From NCBI GenBank assembly GCA_002127415.1, contig MWJR01000359.1:1-6393 (forward strand): a stretch of 6,393 bases of DNA, given 5' to 3'. Positions 1-4,645 of the stretch are shown here, piece by piece. Below the pieces are notes generated by a model that was not told the DNA's origin, made no database searches, and saw only the letters and a list, made by a program, of their open reading frames with translations. Position 1 is the first letter of the stretch. Every line of letters starts with the position of its first letter. The DNA is from Calditrichaeota bacterium AABM5.125.24 (GTDB taxonomy: Bacteria; Electryoneota; AABM5-125-24; Hatepunaeales; Hatepunaeaceae). Both the position numbers and the translations under genes were made by a program.

Positions 1-63
1 AAACCCCTCCTGTTCAAGAAGTTCAGTCAGTCTATCGCCGGATATAACCGGCAGCTTAGGCAT
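1..63 (-). CDS. hicA: HicA-type mRNA interferase toxin, N-terminal fragment (runs off the window)
   Basis: Only the first 21 codons are present: MPKLPVISGDRLTELLEQEGF, still open at the window edge. The opening Lys-Leu-Pro-Val-Ile-Ser-Gly, followed by a helix ending in a Gly-Phe, is the usual start of small HicA toxins. These are double-stranded-RNA-binding-fold ribonucleases of about 60-80 residues that cut mRNA. The catalytic histidine (in the G-S-H motif of the family) would lie beyond the edge and cannot be checked. The ATG lies inside the end of hicB and overlaps it by 8 bases, so translation is probably coupled to the antitoxin. The antitoxin comes first here, although hicA-hicB is the commoner order. 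Identification rests on a short N-terminus plus the HicB-like partner. Confidence 0.72.
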   Translation of the reverse strand, partial: MPKLPVISGDRLTELLEQEGF

Positions 64-279
64 CTACAGCTACCTCAAAGGGATAAATGGTAACCATAGG
101 CTCAGCAGCTTCCAGGTCTTCCACACCGAAGCTCTCAATATACAGCCCGACGGCCTCCTTCAGGTTTCTCTGGCTTCTTCGATACTTTTACCCTGGCTGA
201 CGACTCCCAGCTCCAGGCAGTGAGCCACATACCAGCGTTCCTCCCTGGTGATTACTGAGGTGAACTTTCTTGTAGTCAT
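56..279 (-). pseudogene. hicB: HicB-family antitoxin with a one-base frameshift
   Basis: Reading from the ATG at 279 gives MTTRKFTSVITREERWYVAH, then CLELGVVSQGKSIEEARET and a TGA at 160-162 after 39 codons. Restoring one base in the T run at 165-167 reopens the frame as E-N-L-K-E-A-V-G-L-Y-I-E-S and continues to the TAA at 56-58, about 74 residues in all. This is the HicB fold: the F-T-x-V-I-x-R-E-E-x-W-Y-V-A-x-C strand pair, then S-x-G-K-S-I-E-E-A. The coding length of 224 bases is one short of a multiple of three. A GGAG at 285-288 sits five bases before the ATG. The protein would neutralise the HicA encoded directly downstream. If the shift is real the antitoxin is truncated; if it is a sequencing or assembly slip in a homopolymer, the gene is intact. 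Confidence 0.8.
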
Positions 280-293
280 ACTAACTCCAGTTA

Positions 294-323
294 AATATCG
301 CTGTGTTTATTATGTAATGTCAA
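294..323 (-). promoter_or_regulatory. Candidate sigma-70 promoter for hicBA
   Basis: On the minus strand a perfect -35 TTGACA (318-323) is followed after 18 bases by GATATT (294-299), a 4/6 match to the -10 consensus. The predicted transcript start, near 287, would fall at the Shine-Dalgarno GGAG of hicB and give a very short leader. That weakens the call. The REP-like repeat at 329-364 lies immediately upstream. Confidence 0.3.
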
Positions 324-328
324 CTCCC

Positions 329-364
329 GATGAAACCCGTCCTGCGAGCAGTCCGGGCCACCCG
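329..364. repeat. REP-like palindromic repeat, solitary copy
   Basis: This 36-base element matches the unit at 3601-3636 at 34 of 36 positions, although the two are more than 3 kb apart. It begins GATGAAACCC and ends CCGGGCCACCCG. It can fold with a CTG/CAG inner stem around a CGAG loop and a CCCG/CGGG outer stem. It lies in the gap between the first RelE-type toxin gene and the hicB promoter. Confidence 0.7.
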
Positions 365-423
365 TCGCAGATTCAGGGGGATACGGGATACGCTTTATGG
401 GGCTGTCGTAATGGTTGTGCAAC

Positions 424-678
424 TCAACGATAAGCTTCGCTCCGTTTCACAATGTCAATGACAAGCACCAACAGCTCCCGCCTGTGAATTTCGTAGAGTA
501 TCCGCCAATCGCCTATGCGATAAGAACGAACACCCGCAAATCGCCCTTCAAGATCCCTACCGCAATAGGGCTCCCCGGCAATCCGATCCAATGCTTCCGC
601 AAGCCTCCTTATTAACTTCAGGTCACGTTTGAGTTTCTTGAGTTGTCGGTGCGCTTTGGGGGAAAGCTCAATCCTCAA
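424..678 (-). CDS. RelE/ParE-superfamily toxin (cassette 1)
   Basis: An 84-residue protein, the usual size for a RelE/ParE toxin. It opens with a strand and an S-P-K-A-x-R-Q-L-K-K-L helix. The core is V-R-S-Y-R-I-G-D-W-R-I-L-Y-E-I (residues 50-64), then a strand and the terminal R-S-E-A-Y-R. The R-x-x-R-x-G-D-x-R-x-x-Y pattern is diagnostic of the superfamily, and the basic C-terminal end with Tyr resembles RelE-type ribosome-dependent mRNA cutters. The sequence does not settle whether it is an mRNase or a ParE-like gyrase inhibitor. The start is a TTG inside the antitoxin gene (11-base overlap), with no ribosome binding site of its own, so expression probably depends on translational coupling. 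It is about 54% identical by hand alignment (45 of 84) to the toxin at 968-1222. Confidence 0.88.
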   Translation of the reverse strand: MRIELSPKAHRQLKKLKRDLKLIRRLAEALDRIAGEPYCGRDLEGRFAGVRSYRIGDWRILYEIHRRELLVLVIDIVKRSEAYR

Positions 679-865
679 GGGGGAGTTCTTTTTTGAATTT
701 ATCCCAGGAGACTGTTCGCCCCTCGCGCAGAGCCCTGCGAGCCTCTTCGATATTCTTTACCAAATCAGGATTGGACAAGATGTCAATGGTCTCCCGGAGA
801 GCGTCATACTCTTCGACGGGTATCAAGACCATCGGTTTGTCGGATTTGATTGTTAGGGTTGGCAT
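668..865 (-). CDS. Phd/YefM-like antitoxin (cassette 1)
   Basis: A 65-residue protein paired with the RelE-type toxin. The N-terminal half (M-P-T-L-T-I-K-S-D-K-P, then V-L-I-P-V-E-E-Y-D-A-L-R-E-T) has the look of a short Phd/YefM-type DNA-binding antitoxin, with the typical P-x-E-E-Y-D-x-L-x-E-T-x-x-x-L segment. The charged C-terminal half (about residues 37-65) would wrap the toxin. The ATG at 865 follows a GGAGA at 871-875. The 15-base leader AAACTATAGGAGACA recurs with one change before the second antitoxin at 1412-1426, so both may be bound by related repressors. The gene overlaps the toxin by 11 bases. Assignment to the Phd/YefM group is by pattern; another small ribbon or AbrB-like class is less likely. 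Confidence 0.82.
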   Translation of the reverse strand: MPTLTIKSDKPMVLIPVEEYDALRETIDILSNPDLVKNIEEARRALREGRTVSWDKFKKELPLED

Positions 866-890
866 AGTGTCTCCTATAGTTTACCAGGTC

Positions 891-956
891 GTAGGCCGGT
901 TTTTCCGAAACCGGGGGCATATCGATCATTACTGGATAAAGGGGAATGCGGGCTAC
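891..956. repeat. GTAG-bounded hairpin element, REP/BIME-like
   Basis: The spacer between the two toxin-antitoxin cassettes (866-967) begins with GTAGGCCGG (891-899) and ends with GCGGGCTAC (948-956), which match as inverted repeats at 7 of 9 positions. Inside is a 7-bp hairpin, CCGGTTT (896-902) with AAACCGG (908-914), loop TTCCG. A GTAG tetranucleotide before a palindrome is the classic REP layout, and a pair facing each other is a BIME. There is no T tract, so I do not call it an intrinsic terminator. Confidence 0.45.
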
Positions 957-967
957 GTTACTGCAAT

Positions 968-1222
968 CTACCGGTATACTTCTCTCCTATGCGCAACTTC
1001 AATAATCAGGACTGTCAGTTGCTTACGATAGATACGATACAGAATTCGCCAATCACCAACCCTCAAAGAGCGCATTCCCTCATATACTCCATCAAGCGGC
1101 GTGCCTCGGAAGGGCTCGTCGGCAATCTCCAGAAACGCCGCGCGAAGCCGCTGTGTGAGCGCCGGATCACGCTTCAGCTTCTTAAGTTGTCGCGCTGCCC
1201 TGGTGGAGATTTTAAGCCTCAC
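968..1222 (-). CDS. RelE/ParE-superfamily toxin (cassette 2)
   Basis: An 84-residue paralogue of the toxin at 424-678, collinear without gaps. It shares R-Q-L-K-K-L-K-R-D (residues 11-19), then R-S-x-R-x-G-D-W-R-I-L-Y (51-62) and the terminal R-x-E-x-Y-R. These are the hallmark features of RelE/ParE toxins, with basic residues placed for RNA or target contact. The start is GTG at 1222 inside the antitoxin gene (11-base overlap), the same geometry as cassette 1. Differences concentrate at residues 20-50, where the toxin probably contacts its antitoxin. The stop is TAG at 968-970. Catalytic competence and target are not shown by sequence. Confidence 0.88.
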   Translation of the reverse strand: MRLKISTRAARQLKKLKRDPALTQRLRAAFLEIADEPFRGTPLDGVYEGMRSLRVGDWRILYRIYRKQLTVLIIEVAHRREVYR

Positions 1223-1409
1223 TCATCTCCCGGCGCCAGAACTCTTCAAAGTCAAGACTTTTCCCCTCCTCGTGCTCCTTGATGGCACGCCGAATATCGT
1301 TCATCAGGCGGCGGTCGGAGAGGATAGCGATGGTCTCTCGCAGGGAGTCGTATTCCTCTGCAGGTATGACAACAACCGGCTTGTCGGATTTGATGGTTAT
1401 TGTTGACAT
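1212..1409 (-). CDS. Phd/YefM-like antitoxin (cassette 2)
   Basis: A 65-residue protein. I choose the ATG at 1409 over the upstream in-frame ATG at 1448 for three reasons: it gives exactly the length of the cassette-1 antitoxin, it begins M-S-T-I-T-I-K-S-D-K-P like its paralogue, and it has a GGGAGA five bases upstream. The N-terminal 31 residues are nearly the same in the two antitoxins (I-K-S-D-K-P, E-E-Y-D, L-R-E-T-I, I-L-S). The C-terminal 30 residues, expected to bind the toxin, are almost unrelated, here ending F-E-E-F-W-R-R-E-M-S-E-A. It would repress its own operon and neutralise the toxin encoded downstream. Confidence 0.82.
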   Translation of the reverse strand: MSTITIKSDKPVVVIPAEEYDSLRETIAILSDRRLMNDIRRAIKEHEEGKSLDFEEFWRREMSEA

Positions 1410-1465
1410 TATGTCTCCCATAGTTTGAGAGTGTTGAAAAACATCCAAATTTAACCTCTTGCCCG

Positions 1466-1529
1466 GTGTCGGACGCCCTCGTCCCCCCGTTTAGGTGCAC
1501 TCTTGAGGGCGGACGGGGGCGTCCGCCGC
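1466..1529. repeat. Inverted pair of hairpins in the spacer
   Basis: The spacer 1449-1628 contains two local hairpins. One is GGACG/CGTCC with loop CCCT (1471-1484). The other is a perfect 8-bp GGCGGACG/CGTCCGCC with loop GGGG (1508-1527). The two are also complementary to each other over 17 bases (1468-1484 with 1511-1527), with only two G-T wobble positions. This nested arrangement fits a BIME or miniature inverted-repeat element, or a strong transcript structure upstream of antitoxin 2. Confidence 0.5.
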
Positions 1530-1592
1530 ACACGTGAAACTTGCCTGTCACCCGAGGACGGAATATCCCTTCACGATGCTCCCTGCAAAGAG

Positions 1593-1612
1593 CTATTCAG
1601 ATTGTTGAATAG
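1593..1612 (-). terminator. Weak hairpin downstream of the 261-residue gene
   Basis: CTATTCA (1593-1599) pairs with TGAATAG (1606-1612) around a 6-base loop, 16 bases past the stop codon of the gene at 1629-2414. On the minus strand it is followed by CTCTTT rather than a real U tract. It could be a weak terminator or simply a structured 3' end. Confidence 0.25.
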
Positions 1613-1628
1613 TTTGACTTTCAGCACT

Positions 1629-2414
1629 TCAAAAATGATGCTTCTCGAGAGGCGCGGCCTTAATTATGACATCTGCCATAGGATTGCCTTGAGTTCGATA
1701 CTCATTGACGGCATGGTCGCGCAATTCGATGAAACGATTGATCGCTTCTGAACAAATTGCACTCTTACCTCCCTCTGATATTGGTGTAAAACCCGCCCGT
1801 GAAAGAAGCGTTTCAGTGGTTGCTAATGCAACACGTAGATGCAAATAATAATCGCGAATCTCACTGGTAAAGAATTGAATTCGAACCTCTTCGTGTCGTA
1901 TAGCAGTTGGTAATGCTCGAGCATCTTCACTTTGGCTCTCATTGCCGGGCTTCTTGAGTGCGGTCACAACTTCATCCATCATTAAGAAGAAGCGCTCACG
2001 TTGATAGTAGCGGTCCTCCGACGATGTCAAGTATTCTTTAATCGCGTCAATAACCTCATAAATGTCAGAGACTGCATGCACCTCTTGAACATTACCTTCA
2101 CATATCTCAAGGAGCTTTGATGCATTCTCTCGATATACTGCTGATGAGGCGCCTAAGACCGGATTGAACTGCAACAATCCCTTAAGAATTCCCATGAATC
2201 GCAGTTCCAAAGCATCCTTCACAAGAAAGAACCACTTGCGATTCTTATCTAACTCTGCCCACAAATTCTCTCTTGCTACTCGAATAGACACCTTGTGCTG
2301 CGAGAGCTCTCTATTCCGTTGAAGGTGATGCGCGAACCATACTGCACAGAAAGCCCCAAAAACTCCCAGAGCCGATGAGACTATAAGCCGCCAGTCAATA
2401 ATTGTCCAACACAT
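1629..2414 (-). CDS. Membrane-anchored protein of unknown function, 261 residues
   Basis: I do not recognise the family. The protein starts with a short cytoplasm- or periplasm-facing tail and one hydrophobic segment, about residues 9-29 (I-V-S-S-A-L-G-V-F-G-A-F-C-A-V-W-F-A). A basic stretch follows (H-H-L-Q-R-N-R-E-L), and then some 220 mostly helical, charged residues with no repeats. The layout suggests a single N-terminal anchor with a soluble helical domain, and the positive residues after the segment favour that domain being cytoplasmic. GGAGG at 2421-2425, six bases before the ATG, fixes the start. The gene lies 41 bases after the TPR gene and could share its transcript. Its codons are visibly richer in A/T than those of the lipoprotein and nuo genes, a mild sign of separate origin. 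Helical anchored proteins of this type appear in many accessory loci, but no function can be assigned. Confidence 0.75.
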   Translation of the reverse strand: MCWTIIDWRLIVSSALGVFGAFCAVWFAHHLQRNRELSQHKVSIRVARENLWAELDKNRKWFFLVKDALELRFMGILKGLLQFNPVLGASSAVYRENASKLLEICEGNVQEVHAVSDIYEVIDAIKEYLTSSEDRYYQRERFFLMMDEVVTALKKPGNESQSEDARALPTAIRHEEVRIQFFTSEIRDYYLHLRVALATTETLLSRAGFTPISEGGKSAICSEAINRFIELRDHAVNEYRTQGNPMADVIIKAAPLEKHHF

Positions 2415-2455
2415 AATCAGCCTCCGCTAATCATTTGTGCAATCAAGTGGGGCAA

Positions 2456-3568
2456 TTAGTGCAACTCATCGAGCATCCTTCGTGCGTCCGGGTGCCCCAA
2501 TTCCAGCGCCTTCTGGAATGATCGTCGTGCACGGAACTTGTCACCTTTAGCTTTATATACAATACCAAAGAAGTACCAGGCAACAGAATTTCTCGGATCA
2601 ATATGCAGTGCTTGGTTGTAGTCGGCAATCGCCCTATCAAGGTCGCCTTTTAAAGCGTAAGCAAGGCCCCGGGCGGTGTAAGCCTCAGCAAAACTTTGGT
2701 CGAGCTGCAGGGCGCGGTTGTAGTCGGCGATAGCCCGGTCAATATCGCGTTTCGAACCGTAAGCATAGCCACGACCAAAGTAATATAAGTAAGCTAAAGA
2801 ATCATTCGGGTCTATCTGCAGGGCGAGGTTGAAGTCGGCTATCGCCCGGTCATAGTCTTCTTTTAGACCATAGGCAAATGCACGGCACACATAAACCCTA
2901 CTCAAATTGGGATTCAGCGAGATGGCTATGGAATAGCAGGCGATCTGTTCGTCCGGTTCTGTGGCTGCAAGTCCCTTTTTCAACCAGTCTGAAGCGGTAA
3001 GTTCAGAGTCGAGTGTCTTACGCTCTTCGCGCAACTGCGGCGCCTGGGCGGGTGGGGCTTCTTCGAGCTTACTGCGTAAGGTGTCCAATTCGCAGCGCAG
3101 TCGTTCCACCTCTGCCTGAAGACTGGTGTAGGCCTCGGTCTTCTGCCGGTCTTTCAGGATTTCGGATATGCGCCGCTCTACGTCGTCGGTCTCTACGGTT
3201 ACGCAGCAGGTCAGGTAGAGCACGAAGACGCCGCCCTCCATCTTCCACTCCTCACCGGCGACCTCGGTCTGGGTCACCCCGGCAGTAACCGCCTGAATCT
3301 GTTTTATAAGTTCGGTCTCGTCCTTAAGCGACGCCACAGATTCTTCGACCCGCTGGACAAGGTCGATCTGTCCCGACATAAACACGCCAACCTGCTCCAG
3401 CACCCTTCGTTTGGCTTCCAATAGGGCGTATTCCCGCGCCTCACCCTGGGTCTCGCGGCTGCCAAGCACCACGCGGACGGTCTCGGTGAAGGTTCTGGTT
3501 TCCGCCCGGCAAAACTCAGCTACAATCAAGGTTGAAATGGCAGTCATTATGATGATTTTCTTATCCAT
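2456..3568 (-). CDS. Exported protein with N-terminal alpha/beta domain, coiled coil and C-terminal TPR repeats
   Basis: A 370-residue protein. Residues 1-22 form a signal peptide (Met-Asp-Lys-Lys, hydrophobic core, F-C-R-A before E23). Residues 23-130 form a domain with an E-A-x-x-x-A-L-L-E-A-K-R-R-V-L-E-Q-V-G helix and a G-G-V-F-V-L-Y-L-T-C-C-V-T-V strand, recalling the LPP20/FlgT-like N-terminal fold. That is an inference from pattern. Residues 135-170 look like a coiled coil. Residues 193-221 hold a degenerate TPR and 222-363 hold four clear ones with the Y-D-R-A-I-A-D-Y-N-x-A-L-x-I-D-P consensus. The second has 37 rather than 34 residues because of extra Leu/Tyr positions. TPRs bind proteins, so a periplasmic scaffold or assembly role is plausible. 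No Shine-Dalgarno is obvious before the ATG at 3568. A fragment of its own 5' end recurs upstream at 3725-3822. Confidence 0.85.
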   Translation of the reverse strand: MDKKIIIMTAISTLIVAEFCRAETRTFTETVRVVLGSRETQGEAREYALLEAKRRVLEQVGVFMSGQIDLVQRVEESVASLKDETELIKQIQAVTAGVTQTEVAGEEWKMEGGVFVLYLTCCVTVETDDVERRISEILKDRQKTEAYTSLQAEVERLRCELDTLRSKLEEAPPAQAPQLREERKTLDSELTASDWLKKGLAATEPDEQIACYSIAISLNPNLSRVYVCRAFAYGLKEDYDRAIADFNLALQIDPNDSLAYLYYFGRGYAYGSKRDIDRAIADYNRALQLDQSFAEAYTARGLAYALKGDLDRAIADYNQALHIDPRNSVAWYFFGIVYKAKGDKFRARRSFQKALELGHPDARRMLDELH

Positions 3569-3600
3569 TTCAATTGCCGTGGTTTATTTCCACTTGTTTA

Positions 3601-3724
3601 GATGAAACCCGGCCTGCAAGCAGTCCGGGCCACCCGAGAAACCCGGCCAGCGAGCTGTCCGGGCCACCCGTCCACAGTCCGGGCCACCCGAGAAACCCGG
3701 CCAGCGAGCTGTCCGGGCCACCCA
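3601..3724. repeat. REP-like hairpin repeat array upstream of the TPR gene
   Basis: Four units occur in tandem: 3601-3636 (36 bases), 3637-3670 (34), a truncated one at 3671-3690 (20) and 3691-3724 (34, the same as the second unit except its last base). Each full unit contains CCCGG and CCGGG arms with an inner stem. The first unit uses CTG/CAG and the second and fourth use CAG/CTG, so paired changes preserve the fold. The first unit matches the solitary copy at 329-364. The array ends exactly where the duplicated TPR-gene fragment begins. Confidence 0.75.
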
Positions 3725-3840
3725 TCGCGGCTGCCAAGCACCACGCGGACGGTCTCGGTGTCAGCAAGTCGCAAGTCTGCAAGTCGCAAGTCCCAAGTCC
3801 GTAAGAAGGTCCTGGTCTCAGTGGTCGCGATCGTTGGCAC
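3725..3840 (-). pseudogene. Decayed duplicate of the 5' end of the TPR gene
   Basis: Positions 3725-3760 are identical over 36 bases to 3453-3488 inside the TPR gene and encode the same T-E-T-V-R-V-V-L-G-S-R. Positions 3805-3822 match 3488-3505 at 14 of 18 bases and encode T-E-T-R-T-F, against A-E-T-R-T-F in the gene. In the copy the two parts are separated by the heptamer array, where the gene joins them directly. The REP-like array replaces the rest of the gene. A GTG-started frame (3840) runs through it, but I read it as a relic, not a working gene. AGGAGG at 3857-3862 lies 16 bases from that GTG, too far for a normal start. Confidence 0.6.
3764..3799. repeat. Tandem heptamer array (GCAAGTC)
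   Basis: The heptamer GCAAGTC occurs at 3764-3770, 3771-3777, 3779-3785 and 3786-3792, followed by the variant CCAAGTC at 3793-3799. One extra T breaks the register after the second unit. The array sits inside the duplicated TPR-gene fragment. Confidence 0.8.
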
Positions 3841-3869
3841 GGGTGCGGAGCCCCGTCCTCCTGTAATTG

Positions 3870-4481
3870 TTAATACCCCCTCAACCTCGCCGCGGAGCGC
3901 AGGGTATCGCCGGCGAGGGTCTTAACCGTGCTCTCCTGCACCACACCGACCCCCGGGCAGGCCCATACCGATGCCAGCCGGCTGCCATCCGAACGCTCGA
4001 ATCGGTAGTAGTGACACCCCTCGAACCTCCCGGCCGGAACCTCAACCGCCTCGGTCACCGACACCACACTGACGCTGTCGCGATCGGATTCAACGACCCA
4101 GCAGTCGCCAGCCTGTGCCGGATAGACGTAATACTTCTCCGCCAGACCGCCGGGATACCTCAGATCCTTCCTGAGGCGCCAGATGCCGTCCACCCCGTTC
4201 CGCCAGTAGATGGAGTCCTCACCAACGTAACTGAACCAGATCTCTCCGACCCAGATGACCGCTGAGGTATCCACCTTCACCGTATCGCTGCTGCGGTAAA
4301 GGAGCGAGTCGTTCCTGAATTCCTCGACGTCATAAACCCAGAACTTCCCCTCCTGCAAAGGGAAAAGCTGCGAGGGAGCCTCCGGAGCCGCCGGTCCCCT
4401 GTCATTATCATCCTCACAGCCGACAGCCATCATCAGGATGATCAGCCCGGCTATGACAGCCTTGATGTATCTATAGTCCAT
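3870..4481 (-). CDS. Lipoprotein of unknown function (paralogue A)
   Basis: From the ATG at 4481 this is 203 residues, beginning M-D-Y-R-Y-I-K with a hydrophobic stretch to the lipobox A-V-G-C. The lipid-bearing Cys22 is followed by an acidic linker (E-D-D-N-D-R). The mature part begins F-P-L-Q-E-G-K-F-W-V-Y-D, a beta-rich pattern. It includes V-P-A-G-R-F-E-G-C-H-Y-Y and a later A-C-P-G-V-G-V-V, so two cysteines could form a disulphide. It should be a membrane-attached envelope protein; no reaction can be named. I prefer the ATG at 4481, which has AAGG five bases upstream, over the in-frame ATG at 4493, which has no ribosome site, but both fit the signal peptide. It is clearly related to the lipoprotein at 4646-5233. 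Confidence 0.82.
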   Translation of the reverse strand: MDYRYIKAVIAGLIILMMAVGCEDDNDRGPAAPEAPSQLFPLQEGKFWVYDVEEFRNDSLLYRSSDTVKVDTSAVIWVGEIWFSYVGEDSIYWRNGVDGIWRLRKDLRYPGGLAEKYYVYPAQAGDCWVVESDRDSVSVVSVTEAVEVPAGRFEGCHYYRFERSDGSRLASVWACPGVGVVQESTVKTLAGDTLRSAARLRGY

Positions 4482-4512
4482 AATAACCTTCATCCGATTG
4501 CCAATAGCTGTT

Positions 4513-4518
4513 ATTATA
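4513..4518 (-). promoter_or_regulatory. Candidate -10 box for lipoprotein A
   Basis: A perfect TATAAT on the minus strand would place the transcript start about 25 bases before the preferred ATG at 4481. No good -35 hexamer lies 16-19 bases upstream, where the sequence is GC-rich. TGGCAA at 4543-4548 is 24 bases away, too far. Confidence 0.35.
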
Positions 4519-4562
4519 AGTGGAGAAATTAATAGTGCGCGCTTGCCACCCCCCCTTTAATC

Positions 4563-4583
4563 CCCCCCCGCAAAGCGGGGGGG
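4563..4583. repeat. C/G-tract hairpin between the lipoprotein genes
   Basis: CCCCCCCGC (4563-4571) pairs perfectly with GCGGGGGGG (4575-4583) around an AAA loop. A further run of seven C just before it, separated by TTTAAT, gives the minus strand two long G tracts that could form a G-quadruplex. It lies 62 bases past the stop of lipoprotein B. It could stop transcription, but no U tract follows on either strand, so I list it as a structured intergenic repeat. Confidence 0.55.
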
Positions 4584-4645
4584 AGAGAATGAACTTCGAG
4601 GTGTTGCATGTTTTTTGCATCCAGTAGTAGTTCACCTACAGATGA

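Noticed and set aside
896..914. Intrinsic terminator after toxin 2
   Set aside because: The hairpin has no following T tract on the minus strand and fits the REP-like element better.
629..1031. Plus-strand open frames across the antitoxin 1 region
   Set aside because: They are antisense shadows of well-supported minus-strand toxin-antitoxin genes and have no recognisable domain or ribosome site.
1410..1448. Longer start for antitoxin 2 at 1448
   Set aside because: The extra 13 residues have no counterpart in the paralogue, and they lie across the conserved leader and ribosome site of the ATG at 1409.
3601..3724. CRISPR array
   Set aside because: The repeated units are directly abutting and palindromic, with no unique spacers between them.
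3574..3925. Several overlapping open frames on both strands through the repeat array
   Set aside because: They are composed of translated repeat units (Gly-Trp-Pro-Gly or Pro-Gly-His-Pro motifs) in multiple frames, which reflects repeats lacking stops, not genes.
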